NCBI GenBank assembly: GCA_030674185.1
Contig: CM060312.1
Location: 72,124,237-72,188,236, forward strand
Length of the DNA stretch: 64,000 bases
Direction of reading: 5' to 3'
Source: Monoplex corrugatus
Lineage: Eukaryota; Mollusca; Gastropoda; Littorinimorpha; Ranellidae
In this document: positions 25,195 through 32,752 of the stretch, piece by piece
How positions within the stretch are numbered: position 1 is the first letter of the stretch
Layout of the letters: each line of letters begins with the position of its first letter
The notes under the pieces: generated by a model
Seen by the model: the letters and a program-made list of their open reading frames with translations, nothing else
Database searches by the model: none
Told to the model about the DNA's origin: nothing
Position numbers and translations under genes: made by a program

Positions 25195-25988
25195 ACATGC
25201 ACACACACACAAGCGCACCTACCTGCACCAGCATACAACTTGCCAGGTACAAACTCGGCTGCCTTCACCCAATCTTCTGGAATTTTGCTTGGATTGTGAC
25301 CAGCAGAGGGTGCTGAGGTCACTTTTGGTCGTGCTCCACCGTGACTCAAAGAGACTGGACTGCTCTGGAGAGGCTCAGCGTCTGTTCTAAGATTGACGCG
25401 CATAAAAAAATTGGTAATACCAGAAGACTTTGGCTGTGTCTCTTTCTTTGGGGATGTGGAGTCCTCTTTCATAGATGGTGAATTCCTTGTTATAGGACTC
25501 TGACTGAATGGTTCCCATTTCTCTGGAGATGGGCGTGTTGCAGATGTTTTTGTTGCTTTGCTGGGTGATGTGGAACCATTCTCCTTTGTAGGTGAGTAAT
25601 ACCTGTTGACGGCTCTTTGACCAAATCCAGCCTTTTCGTGATTGTATCTGCAAGTTCAAAACAACTAACCCTGCTCATTTCAATTATATATATATATATA
25701 TAATTATATATACACACACACACACACACACAAATACATAAAATTTCACATTAGTGGAAACAGTAGTCTGAGTATGGGGTGTGCCAATCCTAAACAGATT
25801 TGCAAAATATTCATAATGTGCTGCTCTGTCTTGCCCATTTCAAAATATTTGTTAAACATTTGCTGAATGATATTAAGACATTTAGTTACAAACAGGAGTC
25901 TCTTTTAATGTTTGTCATTCCTATGTGCGCATGCATACTTGTGTGTGTGTGTGTGTGTGTATGTGTGTGTGTGTGTGTGTGTGGTGTG

Positions 25989-26019
<31 letters not shown>

Positions 26020-29000
26020 CACTGTGTGTGTGTGAGACAGATAGACAGACAGAGACAGATGTGTGAATGTGTCTGAGAGAGTGAGAGAAAGAGAAAGAGA
26101 GAGAGAGAGAGAGAGTGTATGAGTGTACGTGTGTATGTGTGTGTGAACGTGTGTACATATGTGTGTGTATGAGCATGTGTGTGTATCAATCCTACTGTAT
26201 ATTACACTGTGTCTTAAAAATGTCAAAAGTACCAGTCCAAACTGAGTTTGGAGAACAGCCCTACAAAAACATTATCATTACGTGCACTCTGTACACTGTG
26301 CATAGACAAGTGATGAACGACAACTTATGCATGCGAAAACACATAAAAAGATGCCATGGACATTTCCACAAAAACACACCCTGTGAGACTGTTCTTGTCA
26401 TGCAAGCAAGACTGCAAGCACAGGCTAGGGTATCAGTATGTCATTGTGCAAGAATTTTTTCTTTTATTTTGTCCTTTTCAGAGCAATGGTTTCTGATCAA
26501 TGCCTGTACGCAGTGATGCACACCATCTGACCCATACTGTGCTGGCCTTGTCTTGCTGCACAGACTGTCTACTCCATCTTCAATGGGTGTGCATGCCAAG
26601 TATTTTCTGTTTGTTTCTTTCTTTCCATAAGCCATCAACCGCACAAACATGGTTTACTGGATCTTCAACATTTTATTTGTTGTTCTAAATGTGTATACAC
26701 AAAAGGAGGTTTAGGCCATTAACAGATCTACATGACACAAAGGGGATTCAGGGTATTAAATCAGATCTGCATGTAACTTAATTAAGGGACAGGAAAAAAC
26801 TTCTACCCTTTGCGGCTTTCTCCACTAACCTGACTAAGCACTACCCAGAAATGATCGAACCCAGACCATCAGATTCATGGTCAGATGTCTTAACCACTTG
26901 GCCATCATAACCAGCTTAATTTGTTAAACATTTACCTGCAACGGTCGCCATATGCACAGGAGCCCTTCAAATAATACCGACAGACAAGATCGGGTGGTGT
27001 GCTGAGATCATGGGAGTAGTAACAGTCATCTCCATGCTTGCAACAGTTATGCATGAAATATCTGCACACACACAATAAGTTCATGTTAAACGTCCCAAAT
27101 ATCACAAATGGCATGAAATACCTGCACACACACAATAAGGTCATGTTTAATGTCATATATCACAGCTGGCATGAAATATCTGCACACACACAAGTTCATG
27201 AGACAACACTTTACAATTCATAAGAATTTTCATCTACTGACTGTTGTAAAGGATTTCATATCCCCAGAGAATGAATGACTTAATGAATAAATGAATGAAT
27301 GAATGAATGAATGAATGAATGAATCAATCAATCAATCCATGCATCATAATTCTTATCAAGTAGTAAGAAACTCTGATAAGAGCTGGACAATAGAAGGTCC
27401 TCAGAGGAGAAACCCCCATCAAGCAAGTGTTTGGTCTTTAACTCATTAAAATCTTGCGCTGGGGGTGGGGGGATGGTGGGAGCTAATCCAGGTCATATGC
27501 TCCTGGATCCACTTTGCTGTTGCCATTTTTTTTCATAGAAATTTGTCCTTAACATGAGTTCAAACAGGCACATCCAAGGTGATAAAATATCTCAAGGCCA
27601 AGTCACCCTTGCGACAGATGTCTTAACTCAATCACACCATGCTGGTAAAAAATCGCAGGCATTTTCCTTTACTGGTTGGAGACGTGATGATTTATCGACG
27701 GCGGACATTCGGTGGACAGCGCTTAGATTTGATTTTATCAAGATTTTGCACTATATAAATAAAATATTGTATTGTATTGTATTGTATTGTATTGTTTTTT
27801 TTTTTTACGTCAGAAGCGTCAGTTATAGGGCAAATTCATTGGGAACTGAAACTAGGGTATGTTTACAGCAGTTATTTCCCTTAAAACTTGTAGCAATGTG
27901 AAACAAAGACGGCATAGCCTTTTTTCAGTGCTATCCACGACATGTGAATTTCGCAAATGGTGTCAAGGAACCTCACAATTTTGTGAATATTTTGTGCTCT
28001 GGAGCAACTGTATGCAAAAAGTGACAACTACCAGTAATCTTGTGTTTTCCAACATGTGAAATCAGTGATTTAAAACATCCATGGCATGGAAATTATGTTC
28101 TGGACTTCAACTAAAACTGTTTCACAGTGTATGTTCATATCAATCAAAAAAACAAAAAACAAAAAAATTTACCCCCCTTTGGATACCTATTTGGATACCT
28201 CATCATTTACAAGTATATGGAATACCATAAATAAGGTAAGATTATTTGTAAAGATATCCTGGTCTTTTTGTATCACTTAACTTTGTTTGTCTGAAGTATT
28301 TGGTTGTTTTTCTATATTTTTTTTAAATGTGCCAAAAATCGCGTGACTTGAGGGGTCAGAATGACCCAGAAGACTGTGATTCGATTGAGTTGACCACTTA
28401 GCTATGGGAATTTTCAAGCATTATACTAATTATAGAGTTCATTTTTATTACTCCTACACCAGACCCACCTGGAACTCTTCAGCTGCTTCTGCAATTACCT
28501 TGGCTTAGGGCTCTGGTCCTCTCTCTCCCAGAAATTGAGAGCTGTTTCATGAGGTTATAGGCTGATGTGCCAATCCACACCCCCCCCCCCCCCCCCCCCC
28601 CCCTTTGTTCCAATCTCTATGGCAAGGACTTTGACTTGAAAGCCAGATTTCCTGAAGTAGCTAGTTTGGCTGGCATACTTTTCAGTCTTGTACTAGTTGT
28701 AGATGTGGGCTTTCTCCATTTTACTTTCATACAGTCTAGTGAGATCAATCAAATTATTTGTTTTGATGAATGGGAGCCAAGAACTATATCCGGGCTCATG
28801 CCACTCTTGGTTACAATTTTTGGGTGTTTTTATCCACTGTAAAAGATCTACTATGTGTTCCTAGTTGTTTGCTCCATCCAGCAGCCCCTGCTGCCATTAT
28901 AATATATACTCGAAATGTCACATTTTTATCAGGACACACTTTGCTGCCTCCTGCCATAAAGAAAATTGTCGGAGTTCTGAAGGCATGTTTTTTCCCCTCG

Positions 29001-31463
29001 CAGTACAGATCGCTTGTGCACACCCCAGCAGCTCAATTGGTTGAGCACTGGATTCACATGCTAATGGTTGTGGGTTCGAATCCTGAGGTGTGCTATATTA
29101 TATTCAAGACAGTGACTCACCTGACAATGTACAGCGCCTCTTGACTCGCACCACTGAGTGCTACTCGGACATTAAGAACTGGATGACATACAATAAACTC
29201 CAGCTTAATGACGACAAGACGGAAGCTATCCTCATTGGCACCCGTCAGAAACTTTCTCAGCTGCCCCCTATTATGTAACACATCAGTCCCAATTTCTGAC
29301 TCAGCTAAAAACCTTGGTGTCTGCCTTGACTCTACCCTCTCCATGAACAACTTTGTTTCTCAAACTGCCAGATCTTGCTACTATCACCTCCATCATATAA
29401 GCCTGATCAGGAAGTATCTCTCTGTTGAAACAACTGCAAAACTCGTTCTCTCCTTCATAATGTCTCGCACTGACTATTGCAATTCACTCCTGTCTGGTCA
29501 GTGGTCTTCCTGCCTCCACCATCCACATCCTACAGCGCATTCAAAACAATGCTGCACGCCTTGTACTCAAAAAGAAAAAAGCTGACCACATTTCTCCTCT
29601 CCTGGCACAACTTCACTGGCTCCCTGTATCAAAGCGCATACAGTACAAACTAGACACCATGGGCTACAAAAGCCTCAATAACGCAGCCCCCGATTACCTG
29701 TCAAGCCTACTTGAGATCTATCTTCCCTCACGTACCCTCCGCTCTGCCTCCGATCCTCTGACTTTTTGCTTTCCACGCACTAAGCTCAATACCTACAGTC
29801 CACGAGCCTTCTCTGTTTCTGGTCCACTCTCCTGGAACAAACTTCCTCTCTCAGTCCGTCAGCAACCTACTTTTGTCTCCTTCAAGTCCGCTCTCAAAAC
29901 TCACCTTTTCTCCTCTGCATGAAATCCTGACCTCACTCATCCCCCTCTGTAGCCTGTCTCCACTCGGAGTGGAATCACATTGTAATATATATTTGTATAT
30001 AATATGCTCTCTATAATTTTCCATTGCTTTTATTCTTTTTCCCCATTTATAGCCATGTGTGTGTGTGTTGTGTGCGCGCGTGCGTGTGTGTATGCTCAGC
30101 GCTTAGATTTGATTTCTATCAAGATTTTGCGCTATATAAATATTGTAATTATTATTATTAATATTATTATTATTATATAAAATCTGGACTTCTCACTGTC
30201 CCATCTTAACATCATTGTTGTTCTGGTGGTGTCAATAAAGGATCAGATACCCCCTTTCCCTGAAATGGTTATTCCCATAGGCCAAATCAGCTGAGGTGGA
30301 TGCCCACATAAAAACTGAACCAAATCAATCACTCACTCATGCAATCTCTTGAAGCACTTGATTGTGCCTCCATGTGTACCTTCCTCAGGTTAATGCTGCC
30401 TTGCATGAACTCAGGACAATGTTCCATTGTTTGTTTATCCTGGCAGAGTAGGCACACAGGGTTATCTTATTTCCCCCGTTTCACCGGATCAGCATTCAAG
30501 GGCAGGAGGTCATATACAGATTTGAGGATGAAACAGATTCTGAGAGGGGCCATCTGTCACACATCATTCCAGCTTAGTCTACTTTGGAGTGCATTTCTCA
30601 TGTTGTCCAATGTCCTTGCTGGCATGCTTGACTGCCTTTTGGATTCTTTTGACCTCTTCTTCTTTCTTCATCTCATGTACTGTCATGAATATCTTTGTTT
30701 GCCTTTCCATTGGCCTTTGACCACCATTCCATTTCTGTTTAGTGTTTATCTCAATCCCTACCTATTCATCTGCATGCACTCTTATTATTTCTCTGACCGT
30801 GAGGCTTTCCTTTGCTGCAGCCACTGCCTCCCAGGCAATTAATTAATACATTGTATTTTGTATGCATCATAATTCTTATGATAATAACTCTGCAAATTTC
30901 AAGAGAAACATAAAATGAAAACACAGATTTTTAATGTTCAAGGGAAATTCTTCATAATTAATTATCATTCCTATGCAATGAATGTGCTTATGTTAAAAGT
31001 ATACACCAGCTGCTTCCTGACAGCCACACTGTGACATTATTAAATGATCAAATTTTTGCAGTTGTTTAGGCCTATTGGTAAAATACTTAACCTGGTCTTG
31101 TCTGTGGTTTTCACACTGTTAGCAGATGGGTAGGGGAAATTGTTTCCTTACCTTGTCCTCTTGAATCTGGCTGTTTACAAGCCTGTGTGCTGAACGGCTA
31201 TGTGTCCATATCCATACATGTGTGCATGAGTGTGAAAACTTATGTATGCCTTTGTCACTTTGTGTGGTTGGATGTGTATGGGGGGAGGGTGGAAAGGTTT
31301 CAAACTGTTTTGTTTATTTACTCTGACGAGGGACATTTTGTGCCGTGTCTGCACACATTCACAAGCATGTACACATACATGTACACGTGCACGTACTTGT
31401 TTTTGTGTGAGAAAGTGTGTCTGTGTGTGAGTGTGTGTGCGTGCAATTATGAATCTGAATGTG

Positions 31464-31494
<31 letters not shown>

Positions 31495-32752
31495 TGTGTG
31501 TGTGTAAGTGTATGTGTGAGGGTACATATGTATGCGTACAGGGTATACATGTATACAAAACCATGGGTAATACAACTGACCCATGTGCACATGTCATGTT
31601 ACACGCACATGGGTGCTTCTCAAAAAACATGTACCACCAAGGGTGATGTTGCTAATGCTAAGAATATATTTTTATAAAACTACTAGGTTAAAGTTGACTA
31701 TGCATCTTGCTGCATTTGACCCCCTACATACAAAATATCTGACAAAGAACTATCTTTTTTTTTTTCCTTAATTGCAGTGTTTACATACTATACTTTACAA
31801 ATCTGTCAAGTATTTCAGATCTGAAGCACTTTTATTTTTGTCTGTGTAGGCCTTTGTCCCACTTCTGGTACACCTTTTCTGAGAATAAGCCACATACTCA
31901 CACAATCAATATCATCACCATCATTCTTGTCATCATTTTCAAAACTGTTGAAACTGTCCATTGGCTGAATATTACTCGGATCAGGGAGATGTAATGGTTA
32001 AAGCACCTGCGCATGTGTTGATACCGGCCATTCTGAGCAAATTGTTGCCGCATCATCATGATTAGGAACGTTTTCAAAGAAATTAAATTCTTCATCGTCC
32101 TGATGTTTCGTAATCGACCGACTCTCCTTCGTTCTTAGAACCCCTTTGAGACATTGCTCAAGTGCTTGTTCAAGAGTAAAGAATTTAGTGAACGTGTGCC
32201 TTGCTACCATTTTCACTTGCAAACGCAATGTGCGCGACAACATCAGTTTAGAGTCATGAGTAACCCGACGAGGGATTCTTAAAGTTTGTTAAACAAAGAA
32301 CTTTGCAACGTGTTTCAACTAAAAAAATTCAAGTAGACCTACAAGAAGTGTCGGCGAACGTCACAACGTGGTCTAAATCTTTAACTGGTGGGAACATTCC
32401 ACTGAAGTCTGAAACTGAAAGAAGTTATATCACTTAAAGGACAAGGGTTTTTTACAAGATTTTTTTCAAAAGTGCAACGCACAAATGGGTCCGCGCCGTA
32501 GAGAACGGATCAATCGGTCAGCGCCCCGTCAGCAATAGTCATAGTCATGATAGTGCGCTCCGAAGGGAAAAAGTTTATGATCTCCGCCTGTGCCGGTCTT
32601 ATTATCCAATATTTACCACAACTTAAAGAAATCATGACTAGATAGCTATCTGCTATATAAAATAAAAAAGAAAGAAACAAAGAAAGAAAGAAAGAAAGAA
32701 GAAAGAAAACTTACTTGCATAAAATCTTCGATGTATTTGGTTTTTCAGCCAT
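7813..32752 (-). CDS. MKRN1: Makorin-type RING/CCCH E3 ubiquitin ligase, complete 7-exon gene
   Basis: Coding exons (minus strand, 5' to 3'): 32752-32715, 27061-26936, 25647-25223, 20363-20092, 17384-17170, 15510-15400, 8131-7813. They total 1,506 nt, 501 aa plus stop, and every junction is GT..AG with compatible phase. Order seen: two N-terminal CCCH fingers (C-x7-C-x5-C-x3-H; the second is split by an intron), a linker with the makorin-conserved [13 protein letters not shown] block, a third CCCH finger followed by the makorin Cys-His segment ([20 protein letters not shown]), a C3HC4 RING split by an intron (CGICMDVV, then [15 protein letters not shown], then CPECR), and a C-terminal CCCH finger ([21 protein letters not shown]). 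This is the diagnostic makorin architecture and usual length. Family members are RNA-binding ubiquitin ligases acting in cytoplasm and nucleus. The acidic C-terminal tail is rich in EESSDEE. The symbol follows the general family; which vertebrate paralogue it matches is not decidable here. Confidence 0.95.
8132..8730. other. Makorin intron 6, 3' part
   Basis: It contains a ~60-bp direct duplication at about 8270-8375 (ACACTATTTATACTGGAACT twice) and AT-rich sequence. Nothing coding is seen. Confidence 0.5.
8735..8935. repeat. (TG)n/(CG)n microsatellite
   Basis: TG tracts interrupted by CGTG and CG steps from about 8798 to 8915, preceded by (TTG)n at 8733-8750. Confidence 0.85.
9198..9360. 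repeat. Interspersed repeat family F, copy 1
   Basis: Similar to 36436-36614: CTACGTAGGAACTCAGGACA, GGTTTATGTGCAG and CATATGGAATTCATTCTGAG are shared in order. Copy 2 ends in (CTGAAA)n, so this is likely a retroposon 3' end. Confidence 0.65.
9532..10085 (-). repeat. Interspersed repeat family D, copy 2
   Basis: Same family as 1246-1806, including the TTGTTATTGTTG tail and the GAATTTCCGGAAGGTGGGGA end. Confidence 0.75.
10195..10342 (+). mobile_element. Non-LTR retrotransposon family A, short 3'-end remnant
   Basis: ACAGGAAAACTGGAGGGAAA, AGAGCACCAGGTAGACC and CATATGGAGGGCCACGGTCG match the C-terminal coding end of the copy at 57231-58427. It finishes with ATGATGATGAT. The interior is shortened. 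Confidence 0.75.
10441..11498 (+). mobile_element. Non-autonomous piggyBac element with TTAA target duplication and matching TIRs
   Basis: The left end TTAACTCACTCGGTACGACG and the right end CGTACCGAGGGAGTTAA are inverted repeats, each carrying TTAA. A 24-bp subterminal repeat (core ACGACGGAACGCTATAGCGG) occurs twice at 10456-10520, the kind of site transposases bind. Only the N-terminal transposase part remains inside. The 1.06-kb length is well short of autonomous elements. Confidence 0.88.
10624..11208 (+). pseudogene. piggyBac transposase, N-terminal part only (194 aa)
   Basis: The arginine-rich start and acidic Ser/Asp/Glu middle are followed by the family pattern [19 protein letters not shown]. 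This matches the start of the DDE_Tnp_1_7 domain (P.D.F..F.TD.....IV..TN). The frame ends soon after, so the catalytic aspartates are absent. It is flanked by the element's own ends. The first ATG is not certain; a start at the internal Met 20 is equally possible. Confidence 0.85.
11640..12090. other. Makorin intron 6, no supported feature
   Basis: AT-rich sequence becoming CpG-richer from about 11,990. No ORF with recognisable homology is seen. Confidence 0.4.
12091..12240 (+). promoter_or_regulatory. Promoter-like CpG segment with two CCAAT boxes
   Basis: CCAAT occurs at 12099-12103 and 12122-12126, a TATA-like TGATATATCC at about 12147, and a possible donor GCAA|GTAAGT at about 12236. CpG density is high against AT-rich surroundings. 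It would drive plus-strand transcription inside a makorin intron. This is inference from motifs only. Confidence 0.35.
12780..14550. other. Makorin intron 6, AT-rich with short microsatellites
   Basis: (TGAA)n at about 12775, (TC)n at 12862-12880 and 12950-12966, and TG tracts at about 13636-13684. Apart from the possible small exon at 13447, nothing coding is seen. Confidence 0.4.
13447..13524 (+). other. Possible terminal exon of an antisense intronic transcript
   Basis: It is preceded by a pyrimidine-rich acceptor (TTTCTCTACTGCAG), stays open to a TAA at 13522, and is followed by AATAAA at about 13586 and a GT-rich tract. The 25-residue peptide has no recognised family. The link to the 12.1-kb promoter-like segment is unproven. 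Confidence 0.25.
14551..15170 (-). mobile_element. Non-LTR retrotransposon family A, 5'-truncated copy
   Basis: Reading minus, it encodes the post-RT region: [19 protein letters not shown] (frameshifted), [31 protein letters not shown] and [19 protein letters not shown]. This is the C-terminal part of an endonuclease/RT LINE ORF, the same family as 57231-58427. Frameshifts make it dead. Confidence 0.85.
15400..15510 (-). CDS. MKRN1: Makorin exon 6 (last RING cysteines)
   Basis: 111 nt, phase 2 to phase 2. It encodes [20 protein letters not shown] and [14 protein letters not shown], which supplies the CPEC pair of the RING. Acceptor TTTCAG, donor TTAG|GTATG. Confidence 0.94.
15850..16085 (+). 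mobile_element. Degenerate LINE ORF 3' end (different family)
   Basis: It translates to [21 protein letters not shown] and later [14 protein letters not shown], with a stop in between. This is the typical C-terminal tail of RTE-like reverse transcriptase ORFs. Confidence 0.6.
16150..16410 (+). repeat. tRNA-derived SINE remnant
   Basis: A-box-like GTGAAGTGGTTAGCACAA and B-box-like GGGTTTGAAACCC are spaced as in tRNA-derived pol III promoters. A body follows that partly resembles 51955-52090 (CCAACCAGTTCCTACCCAG versus AACCGGCTCCTGCCCAG). Confidence 0.55.
16806..17085. repeat. 45/49-bp minisatellite, six units
   Basis: The unit GTAGTGTGTAAATCGCAACT plus ACCATAACTGCACTTT(CTTT)ATTTAC starts at 16806, 16855, 16900, 16945, 16990 and 17039. 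The two lengths differ by a 4-bp CTTT. It lies in the makorin intron about 85 nt past the exon-5 donor. Confidence 0.92.
17170..17384 (-). CDS. MKRN1: Makorin exon 5 (first part of RING)
   Basis: 215 nt. It reads [17 protein letters not shown], then the RING core [26 protein letters not shown] and [14 protein letters not shown]. The cysteine/histidine order fits C3HC4. Acceptor TGCTTAG, donor CAG|GTAAAG. Confidence 0.95.
17385..18022. other. Makorin intron 4, no supported feature
   Basis: Ordinary AT-rich intron. Short open frames show no homology or splice support. Confidence 0.4.
18023..18625. mobile_element. ~600-bp inverted-repeat element family E, copy 1
   Basis: The left end GTTACCTCCCACCAACAATT and the right end (as its reverse complement) GTGACCTCCCACCACGAAAT are imperfect TIRs of about 28 bp. 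ATAT flanks both ends, a possible short target duplication. It is about 85-90% similar by eye to 24279-24875. No transposase is encoded. Confidence 0.75.
19410..19526 (-). CDS. Putative first coding exon, hAT/TTF-zinc-finger-like (39 aa)
   Basis: It reads [20 protein letters not shown], then [14 protein letters not shown], then a donor GGAAG|GTTAGA. The KRxRxFxxxW pattern is typical of the N-terminus of hAT-derived, TTF-type zinc-finger proteins (general family knowledge). Upstream is CpG-rich DNA with GCGCATGCGC at about 19564. No following exon was found, so this may be a remnant of a transposon inside makorin intron 4. The frame read without splicing continues without homology. Confidence 0.4.
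19527..19800 (-). promoter_or_regulatory. CpG-rich promoter-like segment with NRF1-type palindrome
   Basis: AGCGCATGCGCGG (19563-19575) lies about 40 nt upstream of the putative ATG at 19526. CpG content is clearly higher than in the rest of the intron. Confidence 0.35.
20092..20363 (-). CDS. MKRN1: Makorin exon 4 (CCCH finger 3 and makorin Cys-His motif)
   Basis: 272 nt, entering in phase 1 and leaving in phase 0. It carries an acidic stretch, then the finger [20 protein letters not shown] (first spacing x8 rather than x7), then [20 protein letters not shown]. Acceptor TATTTCAG, donor AAG|GTAAAC. Confidence 0.94.
20402..20464. repeat. (CA)n microsatellite
   Basis: (CA)n with CGCA interruptions, in makorin intron 3 near the exon-4 acceptor. 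Confidence 0.9.
20476..20834 (-). mobile_element. Non-LTR retrotransposon family A, 5'-truncated copy
   Basis: Minus-strand translation gives [40 protein letters not shown] and [20 protein letters not shown]. The 3' tail is (ATG)n next to the CA repeat. A SINE insertion interrupts its 5' side. Confidence 0.85.
20844..21123 (-). mobile_element. tRNA-derived SINE with 14-bp target duplication
   Basis: Reading minus, it starts GGGGCCTGTAGTCGAGTGG, TTAGAGCGC (A box), then GGTGGTTCGAATCC (B box). CAATCAAAAGACTA flanks both sides (20830-20843 and 21124-21137). It is about 280 bp long. Confidence 0.88.
21400..21489 (-). other. Possible small exon (unassigned)
   Basis: Acceptor TGCTAGCTACAG, then an open frame [20 protein letters not shown], then a possible donor GGAT|GTAAGC. 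It could be a downstream exon of the zinc-finger ORF at 22307 on the same strand. Homology is not recognised. Confidence 0.25.
22026..22307 (-). CDS. Putative first exon of a zinc-finger protein (BED/hAT-like)
   Basis: It starts [20 protein letters not shown], has a Trp-rich stretch (NHWKWDWL), then [10 protein letters not shown] and [15 protein letters not shown]. This gives one CxxC...HxxxxxH finger like BED-type fingers of hAT-related proteins. A good donor TCAG|GTGAGG lies at 22025; read-through adds only low-similarity residues. It lies in makorin intron 3 on the same strand. It is either an intronic host gene or a transposon remnant; later exons were not identified with confidence. Confidence 0.5.
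22372..22680. repeat. 309-bp direct repeat, copy 1
   Basis: Nearly identical (one difference seen by eye, TACATTCCAT versus TACATTTCAT) to 23062-23370. Each copy holds an internal repeat of CCATACATCATGGGTGTG. Confidence 0.95.
22730..23020 (+). pseudogene. piggyBac transposase fragment
   Basis: It translates to [26 protein letters not shown], then [15 protein letters not shown]. This matches the N-terminal part of the piggyBac DDE_Tnp_1_7 domain (P.D.F.LF.TD....I...TN; then W...E....G..L). It is truncated at both ends and lies between the 309-bp direct repeats. Confidence 0.82.
23062..23370. repeat. 309-bp direct repeat, copy 2
   Basis: Second copy of 22372-22680, immediately preceded by (TA)n and followed by a family C LINE fragment. 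Confidence 0.95.
23384..23935 (+). mobile_element. Non-LTR retrotransposon family C, 3' coding fragment
   Basis: An open frame of about 180 residues: [60 protein letters not shown] and [16 protein letters not shown]. This is the thumb/C-terminal part of an endonuclease-RT LINE ORF. It is distinct from family A; a degenerate relative lies at 50660-51120. Confidence 0.85.
23939..24000. repeat. (TA)n microsatellite
   Basis: Two TA tracts with CA interruptions, ending the LINE fragment. Confidence 0.85.
24279..24875. mobile_element. Family E element, copy 2, right TIR lost
   Basis: It starts GTGACCTCCCACCACAAAAT and follows copy 1 (18023-18625) to GATTGATTTCGTG, where similarity breaks before the terminal repeat. 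Confidence 0.75.
25145..25212. repeat. (CA)n microsatellite beside makorin exon 3 donor
   Basis: On the transcript strand this is a TG repeat starting about 10 nt after the GTAGGT donor. Confidence 0.9.
25223..25647 (-). CDS. MKRN1: Makorin exon 3 (end of CCCH 2, Ser/Pro-rich linker, WVxAxEFVPG block)
   Basis: It begins [11 protein letters not shown], completing the second CCCH finger. A Lys/Ser/Pro-rich linker of low complexity follows, then [20 protein letters not shown]. The donor CAG|GTAGGT sits about 10 nt from a long TG/CA repeat in the intron. Confidence 0.93.
25686..25735. repeat. (TA)n-(CA)n microsatellite
   Basis: A compound repeat about 35 nt upstream of the exon 3 acceptor of makorin. 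Confidence 0.85.
25935..26190. repeat. Compound (TG)n-(AGAC)n-(GA)n microsatellite
   Basis: TG tracts to about 26034, GACA steps, GAGA to 26114, then TG again. Overlapping ORFs on both strands are artefacts. Confidence 0.9.
26560..26920 (-). repeat. tRNA-derived SINE (family S3)
   Basis: Reading minus: GGCCAAGTGGTTAAGACA (A box) and GGGTTCGATCATT (B box). The body shares CTCCATCTTCA, ATAAGCCA and TGTATACAC with 38620-38890. Confidence 0.7.
26936..27061 (-). CDS. MKRN1: Makorin exon 2 (CCCH fingers 1 and start of 2)
   Basis: 126 nt, phase 2 to phase 2. It encodes [19 protein letters not shown] and [16 protein letters not shown]. The acceptor is TGTGTGTGTGCAG and the donor CAG|GTAAAT. The acceptor plus the first exon bases are repeated twice more upstream (see findings). 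Confidence 0.93.
27062..27190. repeat. Tandem copies (58-60 bp) of makorin exon 2 acceptor
   Basis: GCATGAAATA(T/C)CTGCACACACACAA on the plus strand occurs at 27051, 27111 and 27170. Each copy holds the acceptor plus the first exon bases. Confidence 0.93.
27288..27340. repeat. (GAAT)n microsatellite
   Basis: Tetranucleotide tract GAATGAAT ending in AATC units. Confidence 0.9.
27710..27796 (+). mobile_element. L2/CR1-like LINE, 3' tail only
   Basis: AGCGCTTAGATTTGATTTTA, TCAAGATTTTGCACTATATA and (TATTG)n match the 3' end of the copies at 29103-30174, 54566-56356 and 62825-63540. Confidence 0.8.
27797..29024. other. Makorin intron 1, mostly featureless
   Basis: It includes poly-C at about 28580-28604 and a short palindromic GGGTCAGAATGACCC at about 28355. 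No coding exon is seen. Confidence 0.4.
29025..30333 (+). repeat. tRNA-derived SINE (family S1) split by a LINE insertion
   Basis: The head at 29025-29102 (AGCTCAATTGGTTGAGC, GGTTCGAATCC, and an acceptor-like GCACACC...GGTGTGC pair) and the tail at 30175-30333 (CTGTCCCATCTTAACATC, TCTGGTGGTGTC) are contiguous in the intact relative at 41529-41774. The LINE lies exactly between them. Confidence 0.85.
29103..30174 (+). mobile_element. L2/CR1-like LINE, 5'-truncated
   Basis: Frames encode [75 protein letters not shown] and [15 protein letters not shown]. This is the classic post-RT region of L2/CR1-type ORF2. Frameshifts are present. It ends GCGCTATATAAATATTG plus (ATT)n. Confidence 0.9.
30334..30560 (-). 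mobile_element. Possible LINE RNase H/C-terminal remnant
   Basis: Minus translation contains [20 protein letters not shown], resembling the C-terminal cysteine-histidine segment of non-LTR ORFs (C..C....EH...C). Weak and short. Confidence 0.3.
30561..31390. other. Makorin intron 1, no supported feature
   Basis: AT-rich; no recognised repeat or coding exon. Confidence 0.4.
31391..31540. repeat. TG microsatellite
   Basis: Uninterrupted and interrupted (TG)n, mainly 31459-31507. Confidence 0.85.
31998..32243 (-). other. Small ORF of 81 aa in makorin intron 1, unassigned
   Basis: It is open from CpG-rich upstream DNA and reads [20 protein letters not shown], then an acidic DDEEFNFF region. The TLEQALE pattern before an acidic stretch recalls the N-terminus of piggyBac-derived proteins, but this is too short to assign. 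No clear donor or TIR was found. Confidence 0.3.
32660..32710. repeat. (GAAA)n microsatellite
   Basis: AAAGAAAGAAAG tract just past the makorin exon-1 donor (intronic). Confidence 0.9.
32715..32752 (-). CDS. MKRN1: Makorin exon 1 (start codon)
   Basis: It reads [12 protein letters not shown] plus two bases of the next codon, then the donor GTAAGT. Joining to exon 2 rebuilds the first CCCH finger starting CKYFMHNCC. The short N-terminus is typical of makorins, and no other ATG lies in frame closer to the finger. Confidence 0.88.
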
